64,000 bases of DNA from Acidimicrobiales bacterium. GTDB lineage: Bacteria > Actinomycetota > Acidimicrobiia > Acidimicrobiales > SHLQ01. Under the pieces are notes generated by a model that was not told the origin of the DNA, did no database searches, and saw only the letters and a program-made list of their open reading frames with translations. Every line of letters begins with the position of its first letter. Position 1 is the first letter of the stretch. The stretch spans positions 124,001 to 188,000 of the forward strand of contig JAHDCX010000008.1 in the NCBI GenBank assembly GCA_020629635.1. The letters run 5' to 3'. Both the position numbers and the translations under genes were made by a program. Below, piece after piece: positions 17,381 to 26,406 of the stretch.

Positions 17381-18520
17381 TCAGGCGAGCACGTCCTTGG
17401 CGATGATCGTCTTCATGATCTCTGACGTTCCGCCGTAGATCCGAGTGACGCGGGCATCGGCCCACGCACGAGAGATTGGGTACTCGCTCGTGTAGCCGTA
17501 TCCGCCGAACATCTGGAGGCAGCGGTCGGTGACCCGGCCTTGGAGTTCGGTGCCCCACAGCTTCGCCTGCGCCGCCTTGGAGGCCGAGAGCGTGCCGGCA
17601 TTGAGCTCGATGATGCACTGCTCCATGAATGGCCGCGTGACCGCGATCTCGGTTGCGATTTCGGCGAGCTCGAACTTCGTGTTTTGAAAGGAGGCGAGAC
17701 GTGACCCGAACGCGGTGCGCTCCGTCACGTACTCGACGGTCCACGCGAGTGCGGCTTCGGCGACGGCGAGCCCATAGACCCCGATGGACAGCCGTTCCTG
17801 GGCGAGGTTGAACGTGAGGTACTCGAAGGCCCGGCCTTCCTCGCCGAGCAGGTTGGTTGCCGGTACCCGCACATCGGAGAAGAACAATTCGGCGGTGTCG
17901 GCGCTGTGTTGGCCCACCTTGTCGAGGTTCCGGCCCCGCTCGAAACCGGGCATGCCGCGCTCGAGGACGAGGAGCGACATGCCCTGGCCGTCCTCGCCGG
18001 TGCGAACCACGGTGATGACGAGGTCCGAGTTGATGCCGTTGGTGATGAACGTCTTGGAGCCGTTCACGACGTACTCGTCCCCGTCGCGGACGGCTGTCGT
18101 CGCGATACCCCGAAGGTCCGATCCGGTGCCGGGTTCGGTCATGGCGATCGCAGTGACCACCTCGCCCGATGCGATGCCGGGCATCCAGCGATCTCGTTGG
18201 TCATCGGTGCAGTATTCGACGAAGTACGGGACCGTGATGTCGTTGTGGAGGGTGAGGCCGAGCCCGGCGCCACCGATGCCGGCGCTGGCGAGCTCTTCGC
18301 TGATGATGGCGTTGAACCGGAAATCGGTGGACCCGCCACCACCGTGGCTCTCCGGTGCGTTGAAGCCGACGAAGCCGTGCTCGCCCGCTGCGGCGTACAC
18401 GGACCGGTCCATGATCCCCGCCCGCTCCCAGTCGTCGTAGTGGGGAACCATGGCGTCGGCGATGAACGCTCGCACGCTCTGACGGAAGAGTTCGTGGGTG
18501 TCGTCGTAGATGGACGTCAT
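17381..18520 (-). CDS. acyl-CoA dehydrogenase
   Basis: A 379-residue acyl-CoA dehydrogenase. AIAMTEPGTGSDLRGI, NGSKTFITNG and the C-terminal GGTSEIMKTIIAKD are the family signatures. The last contains the loop near the FAD adenine; the catalytic Glu of short/medium-chain enzymes lies just before, in QMFGGYGYTSEYPISR. The start MTSIYDDTHELF was chosen because TACCGT stands 6 nt upstream. No neighbour is closely linked; it is flanked by a small gap and a convergently arranged DM13 gene. Confidence 0.92.
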   Translation of the reverse strand: MTSIYDDTHELFRQSVRAFIADAMVPHYDDWERAGIMDRSVYAAAGEHGFVGFNAPESHGGGGSTDFRFNAIISEELASAGIGGAGLGLTLHNDITVPYFVEYCTDDQRDRWMPGIASGEVVTAIAMTEPGTGSDLRGIATTAVRDGDEYVVNGSKTFITNGINSDLVITVVRTGEDGQGMSLLVLERGMPGFERGRNLDKVGQHSADTAELFFSDVRVPATNLLGEEGRAFEYLTFNLAQERLSIGVYGLAVAEAALAWTVEYVTERTAFGSRLASFQNTKFELAEIATEIAVTRPFMEQCIIELNAGTLSASKAAQAKLWGTELQGRVTDRCLQMFGGYGYTSEYPISRAWADARVTRIYGGTSEIMKTIIAKDVLA

Positions 18521-18526
18521 GGCGCC

Positions 18527-18532
18527 ACGGTA
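18527..18532 (-). promoter_or_regulatory. -10 box TACCGT of a leaderless acyl-CoA dehydrogenase mRNA
   Basis: TACCGT lies 6 nt before the ATG at 18520. Confidence 0.5.
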
Positions 18533-18637
18533 CGGCGTACATCGGCCCGATGCGTGCGGGAAGCCGGGCAAACGTTACTGTCGGGTAACTCGCTTGCACC
18601 CGCCCGCAGGCGATCAGAGAAAAGTGAGGGGACTCTC

Positions 18638-19201
18638 ATGAAGAAGATGTTGGCAGCGTTGCTCGCCGTTGCGCTGATGATGCTCGGGCTTACCGGCACG
18701 GCATCGGCACAGGACGAAGAGCCGGTCATCGGCACGGTCGAAAGCGACCCGCCCGCCGTACCGGCTGCCGGTGAGTACACCGTCACGGCGACTGGCGCCG
18801 GATTCATTCCGGAGTCAACGATCCTGCTCGGATCGTGCATCTCACCGGCAGACACGCTGGTTCCCGGTGTGTCCACCGTCGAAGAGATCACCGCCGCCGC
18901 TGGCGCCATCGATGCTTTGGCCGATTGCGACCTCACGACGGCGCTCACCATCGAGACCGATGCCGACGGTGCATTCGAGGCCGAGGTGACCGCCGAGATC
19001 GGCGACAACTTCTTCCTGTCGGCCGGAACCATCACCGGTGCGCCCCAGGCCGGCGCAGTGTGGATTCCAATCGTCGATCCGGCTGCAGCTCAGCTCGCCG
19101 TCACCGGCGTTGAGTCTTCGCACCTCGCACTCCTCGGCACTGCTCTGGTGCTGTTCGGGGCGCTCGCCGTGCAGGTGAGCCGTCGTCGGGCCACGATCTG
19201 A
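18638..19201 (+). CDS. secreted surface protein with LAxTG sorting signal
   Basis: A 187-residue protein with a Sec signal peptide (residues 1-26, ending TASA) and an acidic Ala/Thr-rich mature region containing two cysteines. The classic wall-sorting tail is present: LAVTG at about 153-157, a hydrophobic segment (LALLGTALVLFGALAV), and RRRATI at the end. LAxTG is the motif used by class E sortases of actinobacteria; no sortase gene is in this window. The start follows GTGAGGGGACTCTC. A strong terminator follows. Function unknown; it is probably an abundant cell-wall or surface protein. Confidence 0.8.
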   Translation: MKKMLAALLAVALMMLGLTGTASAQDEEPVIGTVESDPPAVPAAGEYTVTATGAGFIPESTILLGSCISPADTLVPGVSTVEEITAAAGAIDALADCDLTTALTIETDADGAFEAEVTAEIGDNFFLSAGTITGAPQAGAVWIPIVDPAAAQLAVTGVESSHLALLGTALVLFGALAVQVSRRRATI

Positions 19202-19222
19202 TCAGACCCTGATCCACTGCCG

Positions 19223-19250
19223 AACGCCCGTCCCGCAAGGGGCGGGCGTT
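19223..19250 (+). terminator. Rho-independent terminator of the surface-protein gene
   Basis: AACGCCCGTCCC pairs with GGGGCGGGCGTT around a 4-nt loop, followed by a short T-rich run (TTTGCGGTTTT). Confidence 0.75.
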
Positions 19251-19267
19251 TGCGGTTTTGGTGAGGG

Positions 19268-20431
19268 TCAGCTCGACTCGGCGAGGAGCCGACGGGCGAT
19301 GACCATCTTCTGGATCTCGTTCGTGCCCTCTCCGATGATCATCAGCGGGGTGTCTCGGAGGTAGCGCTCAACCCGGTACTCGGTGGTGAATCCGTTGCCG
19401 CCGTGGATTCGGACGGCATCCATCGCCACCTCAAACGCGGCCTCGCTCGCAAACAGCTTCGCCATGCCTGCATCGAGGTCGATGCGTTCGCCAGCGTCGA
19501 ACTTGCGTGCCGCGTCGTAGGTGACCAGCCGGGCGGCGTGGACCTTCGTCGCCATCTCTGCGAGTCGGAAGGCGATGGCCTGATGATGGGCGATTGGCTT
19601 GCCGAACGTTTCCCGTTCCTTCGCGTAGGCGATCGCATCGTCGAGCGCCGCTTGCGCGACGCCGACCGCTCGTGCGGCGATGTTGACCCGACCGAGCTCG
19701 AGCGCAGAGAGGGCGTATTGCAGCCCGTGGCCGATGCCGTCGTCTCCACCGAGGATCGACGAATGCGGAACGCGATGATCGACATAGCTCATCTCGACGG
19801 TTTCGAGGCCCCGATAGCCGAGCTTGTCGATCTTCTTCGAGGCGGTGATCCCTTCGAAGGCATCTCCGGGTTCTTTCTCCACGAGGAAGCAGGTGATCTG
19901 GTCGTCGGCAGTCTTGGCGAGCAACATCACCAGGCTCGCCCGAACGCCGTTGGTGACCCACATCTTGGTTCCGTTGACGACCCACTCGTCGCCGTCGCGT
20001 CTGGCACGACACCGCATCGAGCGGGTGTCGCTACCCGCGTCGGGTTCGCTGAGAGAAAATGCGGCGCGGAACCGGCCGTCGACCATCCGTGGGAGCAGCG
20101 ACGCCTGCTGTTCGGTGGTACCGAAGCGGGCGATCATCGTGGCCGCGATCTTGTGCGTGTTGACGATGCCAGCGAGCGACATCCATCCCCGCGAGAGTTC
20201 CTCGATGATGCGGGCGTAGGTGGTGGCGTCGAGGCCCAGCCCGCCGTGTTCGGGAGCGATGGTTGCGCCGAAGAGACCGAAGGCGCACATCTGCTCGAAC
20301 ATCGCGTCGGGGAAGTCGTCGGCATGCTCGAACGCCTCGACGTTGCCGATCACCTCGGCGTCGACCCACGACCGGACCGCTCCGACGATCTCGTCGGCGA
20401 CGGTGGGATCGGTCGGTGGATTGCCGCTCAC
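19268..20431 (-). CDS. acyl-CoA dehydrogenase
   Basis: A 387-residue acyl-CoA dehydrogenase. FSLSEPDAGSDTRSM, NGTKMWVTNG and GEGTNEIQKMVIARRLL are present. The probable base is in the region before IHGGNGFTTEYRVER. The GTG start at 20431 overlaps the ferredoxin stop (GTGA), so the flavoenzyme is translationally coupled to a 3Fe-4S ferredoxin. That pairing suggests electrons may pass between the two, or that both serve a nearby oxygenase. Confidence 0.92.
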   Translation of the reverse strand: MSGNPPTDPTVADEIVGAVRSWVDAEVIGNVEAFEHADDFPDAMFEQMCAFGLFGATIAPEHGGLGLDATTYARIIEELSRGWMSLAGIVNTHKIAATMIARFGTTEQQASLLPRMVDGRFRAAFSLSEPDAGSDTRSMRCRARRDGDEWVVNGTKMWVTNGVRASLVMLLAKTADDQITCFLVEKEPGDAFEGITASKKIDKLGYRGLETVEMSYVDHRVPHSSILGGDDGIGHGLQYALSALELGRVNIAARAVGVAQAALDDAIAYAKERETFGKPIAHHQAIAFRLAEMATKVHAARLVTYDAARKFDAGERIDLDAGMAKLFASEAAFEVAMDAVRIHGGNGFTTEYRVERYLRDTPLMIIGEGTNEIQKMVIARRLLAESS

Positions 20432-20634
20432 GGTTCGACCGTGATGGCGAACTCGGGGCAATTGTCTGCCGCGAGGATGGCGAGCTCCTCGAGTTCGGGA
20501 GGAACTTCGGCGGTCACTCCGTCGCCGAGCCGAAGAATGGAGTACCCCTCGTCGTCGACGTCGAAGATCGCGCCGGCGAGGGCGTAGCAACGGTTGTGAC
20601 CCTGACAGGCGGTGCGGTCATAGACGATTCTCAT
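20428..20634 (-). CDS. ferredoxin, 3Fe-4S (P450-type)
   Basis: A 68-residue ferredoxin with CQGHNRC and a final NCPEFAI. Three cysteines (about 10, 16 and 59) and no fourth at the usual place imply a [3Fe-4S] cluster, as in ferredoxins serving actinobacterial cytochromes P450. No P450 gene is in this window. A -10-like TACAAC stands 8 nt before the ATG. Confidence 0.9.
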   Translation of the reverse strand: MRIVYDRTACQGHNRCYALAGAIFDVDDEGYSILRLGDGVTAEVPPELEELAILAADNCPEFAITVEP

Positions 20635-20667
20635 CGACTGTCGTTGTAGCAGGAAACGACCCGGCGG

Positions 20668-22065
20668 TCAGGAGTCGAAGCCGACTCCGATGGCGCTCAG
20701 CAGGCGAAGCCATCGACCGTCCTGCCCGCCGTTCTCGTCGGCACGTGCGATTTGTTTGCGCGTGTATTGGATGACGGTGTTCCGGAACGGCTCGGGCGGG
20801 AACGGCATCGGCTTGCGGCGGACGAGCGCGAGGTCGGTTCGCTCGGAGTCGATGCCGTCGACGAGATCGAGGGCGACCCGTGCCCCCCAGCGTGACGCGC
20901 CGACGCCGAGACCGGTGTAGCCGGCCACCCATGCGAGTTGGCCGTCGTGGCGAGTCCCGAAGGTTGCGGCGAACTTCGACGTCGTCCCGATCGGTCCAGC
21001 CCAGCGGTGTGAGAACGCAACGTCGTCGAGTTGGGGGAAGGTGGCCCGAAAGTGCGAGGCCAGGAGCGCGTGACTTGCCGTGCGGTTCTCGTACTCCGGG
21101 CCCATGCCGTTTCCGGCGTAGTAGTTCGCGTCGTAGCCGCCCCAGAGGATTCGTCCGTCTCGCGTCAACCGGTAGTAGTGAAACTGGTTGCCAGAGTCCG
21201 AAACGCCGAAGGGCTCGACCCAGCCGATGCTGTCTCGTTGCGGCTCGCTGAGCGGTTCGGTCATGAGCACGTGGTCGTAGATGGGAATGACCCAGTTCCG
21301 GATCTGGCGGACGGGTTCGGCCCATGCGTTGGTTGCGACGATCACCCGCTCCGCTCGACACGATCCGTGTTCGGTACGCACCTCGAGCGTCGGCCCCTGT
21401 CGTTCGATCGAGGTGACGCGGCTGTCTTCATGAAACCGGACACCCTGCGTTTCGAGCGCGGTCGCGAGGCCCCACACGAGCTGTGCGGGGTCCACCATGA
21501 CCGACCCGCCGTGCACGCGGAGGCCCGCAAGGTAGGTCGGCGAGTCGAGTAGCGCCCGTGTGCCGGACGCGTCGAGCAGCGTGGCTTCACGGCCCCGGGC
21601 GCGGAGGATCTCTGCCTCGTCGGCGAGATCGTCGACCTGCCATTCTCTGTCGGCGACACCGAGAAATCCGGCAGTGTCGACAGCTGCGTCGATGCCGAGA
21701 GCGTCGAGCTGAACCTGCATGTCGGCGAGGTTCTGATGCCCCATTCGTTCGAGGGTGTCGTAGTCGTCGGGCCAGTGCCGCAACCCGTTCCAGAGCCCGT
21801 GCGTCAGCGACGCATCGCAGAAGCCGCCGTTGCGCGTCGAGGCCCCGAAGCCGACGGCCTTTGCGTCGAGCACGACGATCGACCGGCCGGGCTGCTCGAG
21901 GGTGGCATGGAGCGCGGCCCAGAGCCCGGTCAGGCCTGCCCCAACGATCACCAGATCGGCGGTGTGTTCGCCGACGAGCGACTCGTAGGGGCCAGGGGCG
22001 CCTTCGCGGTCGGTCCAGAACACGGTCGGCTTCGCCGCCGTGATGTCCTCGAGGTGCCGGTTCAC
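20668..22065 (-). CDS. FAD-dependent oxidoreductase, DAO family
   Basis: A 465-residue flavoprotein. The dinucleotide-binding motif VIVGAGLTGLWAALHA lies near the N-terminus. A second conserved stretch, GFGASTRNGGFCD, is typical of the DAO/GlpO group that oxidises amino acids, sarcosine-like amines or gamma-glutamyl-putrescine. The C-terminal domain has GYTGLGVGASRWGA. Two GTG codons are possible (22074, 22065). The second stands 7 nt after TAGCGT while the first overlaps that box, so 22065 is preferred. Substrate unknown. Confidence 0.87.
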   Translation of the reverse strand: MNRHLEDITAAKPTVFWTDREGAPGPYESLVGEHTADLVIVGAGLTGLWAALHATLEQPGRSIVVLDAKAVGFGASTRNGGFCDASLTHGLWNGLRHWPDDYDTLERMGHQNLADMQVQLDALGIDAAVDTAGFLGVADREWQVDDLADEAEILRARGREATLLDASGTRALLDSPTYLAGLRVHGGSVMVDPAQLVWGLATALETQGVRFHEDSRVTSIERQGPTLEVRTEHGSCRAERVIVATNAWAEPVRQIRNWVIPIYDHVLMTEPLSEPQRDSIGWVEPFGVSDSGNQFHYYRLTRDGRILWGGYDANYYAGNGMGPEYENRTASHALLASHFRATFPQLDDVAFSHRWAGPIGTTSKFAATFGTRHDGQLAWVAGYTGLGVGASRWGARVALDLVDGIDSERTDLALVRRKPMPFPPEPFRNTVIQYTRKQIARADENGGQDGRWLRLLSAIGVGFDS

Positions 22066-22072
22066 GCGTGTC

Positions 22073-22078
22073 ACGCTA
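22073..22078 (-). promoter_or_regulatory. -10 box TAGCGT of a leaderless oxidoreductase mRNA
   Basis: TAGCGT lies 7 nt before GTG 22065. It overlaps the alternative GTG at 22074, which argues against that start. Confidence 0.5.
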
Positions 22079-22093
22079 GGTCTCAGCAGGGGG

Positions 22094-22831
22094 TCACCAG
22101 AGACCGAGCAGGCGTCCAGCGAGGGCGAGCGCGGCAACGATCATCACGCCGCGGATCCACCGTTCGCCGCCACGCACGGCGAAACGAGCCCCGACCCAAC
22201 CCCCGATCGACAGGCCGACCGCGAGGACGATCGCCGGGCCCCATTGCACGTTGCCCTGAGCGATGAAGACCGGCAGGGCGATGCAGGTGGCACACAACGT
22301 GAAGATGACCTTCACGACGTTTGCGGTGACCAGGTCGAGGCCGGCACGGCTGAGTGCACTCAGCAACACCAGGCCCACCCCGGCCTGGATGGCGCCCGCA
22401 TAGATCCCGATCACGAAGAAGACGGTCAGGGTGACCCACAGCGGCCACGGTTCGGCGTCCTGGCGCGGTTTGGGCTTGAGGATCGTGAGCACGATGAGCG
22501 GGATCATCAGTAGGCCGAAGACCCGCTCGAAGGACTCGTCGGTGAGCTCGCCAATGCCGTAGGCACCGACGAGCGCTCCAACGAGCGCTGGGGGGATGAC
22601 GCGAGTGAGTCGATCGGGGGACACGGTCGCGCCCTCCCGTCGGTATGAGAGGAGTGACGTCACGTTGGACGTGAGGATGCCGACCCGGTTGCTTCCGTTG
22701 GCCGCGACGCCGGGGACTCCGGCCAGAACCAGCAGCGGGACCGTGAGCATCGATCCGCCGCCCGCCATGGCGTTGACGGCACCGGCAAACGTCCCGCCGA
22801 CGAGGAGGAGAACGGCGTCGAGCGTGCTCAC
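22094..22831 (-). CDS. TauE/SafE family sulfite exporter-like permease
   Basis: A 245-residue membrane protein with about seven hydrophobic segments and the family motif FAGAVNAMAGGGSMLTVP at the N-terminus, repeated in weaker form in the second half (GIYAGAIQAGVGLVLL). The family moves sulfonates, sulfite or other organic anions across the membrane. The GTG start overlaps the stop of the upstream SDR gene (GTGA), so the two are co-transcribed. Confidence 0.9.
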   Translation of the reverse strand: MSTLDAVLLLVGGTFAGAVNAMAGGGSMLTVPLLVLAGVPGVAANGSNRVGILTSNVTSLLSYRREGATVSPDRLTRVIPPALVGALVGAYGIGELTDESFERVFGLLMIPLIVLTILKPKPRQDAEPWPLWVTLTVFFVIGIYAGAIQAGVGLVLLSALSRAGLDLVTANVVKVIFTLCATCIALPVFIAQGNVQWGPAIVLAVGLSIGGWVGARFAVRGGERWIRGVMIVAALALAGRLLGLW

Positions 22832-23574
22832 GGTGTGTCGCCGTCGAGTGGAGCGAACCGCGCACCGCCGTAGATCTGTTCGACCGGTGCGAGTTCGAGT
22901 TGGTGGATGTTGACGTGCGTGGGCGCATCGAGGCAGTGAAGGATCGACGCGGCGACGTCTGCTGGGGTGAGCTCGACGATGCCCGTCGTCTTTGCGGCGG
23001 CGCGGCGCTCGGGATCGTCGAAAGCCACGTCGTAGAACTCCGTGGCGACACGGCCTGGATTGATCTCGCTGACTCGGATGCCGGTGCCCGCGAGCTCGAC
23101 GCGCAGGTCGCGGCAGAACTTGTGGACCGCGCCCTTGCTCGCTCCGTAGAGAGACGCCGGACCGGGGTAGAGCGCAAGCGTGGAGCTGATGTTGACGACG
23201 TGACCTCGTCCGCGCTCGATCATGCCCGGAAGGACCGCTTGGGTCATCTGAATGAGGCCGATCACGTTGGTGCCAATCGTTCGCTCGACATCAGCGGCGT
23301 CGCCCTCGGCGAGGGAACCCATCGCTCGGCCGAGGCCTGCGTTGTTGATCAGCACGTCGATGGGGTGCGCATCTGCCACTTCGGCGATCTGTTCGGGGTC
23401 ACGAACGTCGAGCACGATCGGCGTGCAACCGACCTGCTCGGCCACCGCATGGAGTCGGTCGGCTCGTCTCGCCGCAGCCAGGACATGAAGGTCTCGTCGG
23501 GCGAGCATGCGGACGACCGCTTCGCCGATGCCACTCGAGGCGCCTGTCACGAGCACCGTTCCGGTTTCGAGCAT
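22828..23574 (-). CDS. short-chain dehydrogenase/reductase
   Basis: A 248-residue classical SDR. It has the cofactor motif TGASSGIG, NNAGLG, the catalytic Ser in NISSTLA, and YGASK with the catalytic Tyr and Lys. The ATG at 23574 is preceded by GGAGATCCTG. It is likely NADP-dependent: basic residues (AARRADR) follow the second beta strand. It is coupled to the TauE-like permease. Substrate unknown. Confidence 0.92.
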   Translation of the reverse strand: MLETGTVLVTGASSGIGEAVVRMLARRDLHVLAAARRADRLHAVAEQVGCTPIVLDVRDPEQIAEVADAHPIDVLINNAGLGRAMGSLAEGDAADVERTIGTNVIGLIQMTQAVLPGMIERGRGHVVNISSTLALYPGPASLYGASKGAVHKFCRDLRVELAGTGIRVSEINPGRVATEFYDVAFDDPERRAAAKTTGIVELTPADVAASILHCLDAPTHVNIHQLELAPVEQIYGGARFAPLDGDTP

Positions 23575-23637
23575 CAGGATCTCCGTTTCTGCGCTCGCTA
23601 ACGTCGGACCACCGTACGTGCGAGAGAGCGAGTCTCC

Positions 23638-24822
23638 GTGTCCCGACGAACGATCACCACCGAACAGCGACGACACCGGCTGGGTCGCCGACATCTCCTG
23701 GTCCCCGGAGCCGCGACCGACGACGTGGCGGGGATCACTGACGCCGTGCTCGCCCTCCACGCGAGCGACCCGGCGACGGTCTACCTGTCCTGCCTTGCTC
23801 GGATGGCCAATCCGTCGATCCCGGTCATCGAGGACACGATCTATGAGGACCGGTCGATCGTCCGGCACCACGCGATGCGCCGCACGATCTGGGTGATGGG
23901 ACGCGAGACCGTCCGCCTTGCGCATGCAACGGCCACCGCGAAGATCGCCGCCGCCGAGCAGAAGCGGAACATCAAGGCCGCGGCGAACGCCGGAATCGAC
24001 GACCCCGAAACCTGGTTCTTGGATGCCCAGGCCGAGGTGATCGCTCACCTCGCACGGGTCGGTTCCCGGAGCACCCGACAGATCGGCGAAGAACTTCCGC
24101 ATCTCGCCGTCCCGCTCGAGTACGGTTCCGCGAAACATACCGCGACCCTCAACGCGCACTCGAAGCTGCTCCAAGGGGCCGCCTTCGACGGAAACATCGT
24201 CCGGGTCCGACCGGGAGGTACCTGGATCTCCTCGGAGTACCCCTGGACCGTGACCGAGGACTGGCTCGGCGAACCAATTGCGGGCCTCGAGAAGCGGCCG
24301 GCCGCTGCGGCTCTCGTCGACCGGTGGCTCCGGCGTTTCGGTCCGGGAACCGAGACCGACCTGGTCTGGTGGTTCGGTGAGACCAAGACGCTGATTCGCA
24401 ATGCGCTCGCGGATGCCGAGGCGGTCGAGGTCGAGCTCGACGACGGATCGTTGGCGTGGGTGGCAGCCGATGACGTGGACCCTGAGGACGAGGTGGGGCC
24501 CTGGGTGCGGTTGCTCCCCGGTCTCGATCCGACGGCGATGGGGTGGAAGGAGCGGGACTGGTTTCTCGATCCTCGGTGGGTCGGGCCGATGTACGACCGG
24601 TTCGGGAACATCGGACCGTCGATCTGGGCGGACGGGCGGATCGTCGGAGGCTGGATGCAGCGAGCGGACGCCTCGATCAACGTGGAGCTGTTCACCGAAC
24701 TCGACGCCGTGCATCGTCGGGCTCTCGACGAGGCGATCGGCCAGCTCGAAGCCGCGGTCGGGGACGTCGTCGTCAAACCGAGATTTCCGGCGAGGATGAC
24801 GAAGACCCTCGCCGCCGGATGA
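23638..24822 (+). CDS. winged-helix (HTH_42/AlkZ-like) DNA-binding protein
   Basis: A 394-residue protein of the HTH_42 family, which includes the AlkZ/YcaQ DNA glycosylases that remove bulky alkylated bases. At the place of the catalytic QxQ or QxD motif it has ALHASDPATV (about residues 39-48), so a glycosylase reaction of that type is uncertain. The rest shows the family's repeated winged-helix shape (ARVGSRSTRQIGEELP, LRRFGPGTETDLVWW). The GTG start is preceded by GAGAGAGCGAG. It is divergent from the SDR gene, and its stop abuts the convergent synthetase gene. Confidence 0.8.
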   Translation: MSRRTITTEQRRHRLGRRHLLVPGAATDDVAGITDAVLALHASDPATVYLSCLARMANPSIPVIEDTIYEDRSIVRHHAMRRTIWVMGRETVRLAHATATAKIAAAEQKRNIKAAANAGIDDPETWFLDAQAEVIAHLARVGSRSTRQIGEELPHLAVPLEYGSAKHTATLNAHSKLLQGAAFDGNIVRVRPGGTWISSEYPWTVTEDWLGEPIAGLEKRPAAAALVDRWLRRFGPGTETDLVWWFGETKTLIRNALADAEAVEVELDDGSLAWVAADDVDPEDEVGPWVRLLPGLDPTAMGWKERDWFLDPRWVGPMYDRFGNIGPSIWADGRIVGGWMQRADASINVELFTELDAVHRRALDEAIGQLEAAVGDVVVKPRFPARMTKTLAAG

Positions 24823-26379
24823 TCAGCGCCCCCAGTACTCGTCCTTGAGGAGCCGCTTGTAGAGCTTGCCTGTGGGGTGTCGCGGGAGTTCGGCCCGAAA
24901 GTCCACCGACCGTGGGCACTTCACGTCTGCGAGCTGCTCGCGGCAATGGGCGATCAGGCGACGTTCGAGCTCAGTCGACTCGTCGTCGGTCGCCGGCATC
25001 GTGGTCGGCTGAACAACGGCTTTGACCTCTTCGCCGAACTCTTCGTTCGGTACGCCGAACACGGCGACGTCGACGACATCGGGGTGCATGGCGAGGGCGT
25101 TCTCGGCCTCCTGCGGGTAGATGTTCACGCCACCGGAGATGATCGTGAACGCTCGGCGATCGGTGAGGTAGAGATAGCCGTCATCGTCGATCCGTCCGAT
25201 GTCGCCGAGCGTCGACCAGCCGTTGCTGAGGTGGGAGTCAGCGGTCTTGTCGGGGTCGTTGTGGTAGCTGAACGTTCCGCCGTCCGAGAAGTACACGCCG
25301 CCTTCTTCGCCAATCGGCAGTTCGTTGCCGTCGTCATCGACGATGTGCAGTACGCCCAGCACGGGCTTGCCGACGGTCCCCTTGTGGGTCAGCCACTCCT
25401 CGGAATTGCAGTAGGTGAGCCCGTTTCCTTCGGTGCCGGCGTAGTACTCGTGGATGACGGGCCCCCACCAGTGGATCATGCGTTCTTTGACATCGATCGG
25501 GCAGGGGGCCGCTGCGTGAACGGCACACCGCAGAGACGAAACGTCGTGGGCAGACCGGATCTCGTCGGGCAGCTTGAGCATGCGGATGAACATCGTGGGG
25601 ACCCACTGGGACGTCGTCACCTGGTGCCGTTCGATGGCGGCAAGGGCGAGTTCGGGGTCGAACCGTTCGAGCACGATGACGGTTCCGCCCGTGCGGAGCA
25701 CCCCACGGCAGAATCGGAGGGGAGCGGCGTGGTAGAGCGGTCCGGGGGAGAGGTAGACGGCACCGTCGCCGAACCCGAACAACATCTGGCCGAGCCCGGT
25801 GACGCCATCGCCGGTGCCGAGGGGTTCGCCGCTGGCCGGCACCTTGACCCCTTTGGGGCGACCGGTCGTGCCAGAGCTGTACAGCATGTCGTTCGCCTCG
25901 ACCCGGTTCTCGCTCGGCGTGGGAGACGCCGCTGCGACGGCGGCCTCGAGGCGGTCGTGACCTTCGATGTCACCTCCGACGGACAGTCGAGTTCGGACGT
26001 TGGGGGTCGAAGCGACGATGCCGGACGCAACATCCGTCAACGATCGGCTCGCGATGAAGGCTTGGGCCCCGCAGTCGTTGACGATGTACGCAACTTCGTC
26101 AGCGTTCAGGCGAGAGCTGATCGCCGTGTAGTAGAGCCCGGCGTAGTGACAGCCCCACATGATTGCGAGAAACTCCACGCGATTCTCCAAGCAGAAAGCG
26201 ACATGATCCCCGGCGGCGAGTCCGCACTCGGAGAGATGATTGGCCAGACGATTCGCCAGGTCGTCGAGCTCGGCGTAGGTCATGGTCTCGCCGGAGGGTT
26301 CCATGACGATGGCCACCCGGTCGGGGTCGACTTCGGCCCAGTGACCGGGAAACAGGACAGGTGTCGCGGCGTCGCTCAT
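24823..26379 (-). CDS. acyl-CoA synthetase (AMP-forming)
   Basis: A 518-residue AMP-binding enzyme with YSSGTTGRPKGVKV and EYYAGTEGNGLTY (adenylate binding). It also has TLGDIGRIDDDGYLYLTDR (hinge), ISGGVNIYPQEAE, and a C-terminal PTGKLYKR carrying the catalytic Lys. Medium or long acyl chains or other carboxylic acids are possible substrates. The family is common in lipid and steroid catabolic clusters. The ATG at 26379 has GCGGAG 2 nt upstream. Confidence 0.92.
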   Translation of the reverse strand: MSDAATPVLFPGHWAEVDPDRVAIVMEPSGETMTYAELDDLANRLANHLSECGLAAGDHVAFCLENRVEFLAIMWGCHYAGLYYTAISSRLNADEVAYIVNDCGAQAFIASRSLTDVASGIVASTPNVRTRLSVGGDIEGHDRLEAAVAAASPTPSENRVEANDMLYSSGTTGRPKGVKVPASGEPLGTGDGVTGLGQMLFGFGDGAVYLSPGPLYHAAPLRFCRGVLRTGGTVIVLERFDPELALAAIERHQVTTSQWVPTMFIRMLKLPDEIRSAHDVSSLRCAVHAAAPCPIDVKERMIHWWGPVIHEYYAGTEGNGLTYCNSEEWLTHKGTVGKPVLGVLHIVDDDGNELPIGEEGGVYFSDGGTFSYHNDPDKTADSHLSNGWSTLGDIGRIDDDGYLYLTDRRAFTIISGGVNIYPQEAENALAMHPDVVDVAVFGVPNEEFGEEVKAVVQPTTMPATDDESTELERRLIAHCREQLADVKCPRSVDFRAELPRHPTGKLYKRLLKDEYWGR

Positions 26380-26406
26380 CTCCGCATTGTTGCACCCGCG
26401 GTGCGG

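Noticed and set aside
23638-24714. Minus-strand extension upstream of the SDR start
   Set aside because: The SDR fold begins at 23574 with a good SD; the extension is antisense to the AlkZ-like gene.
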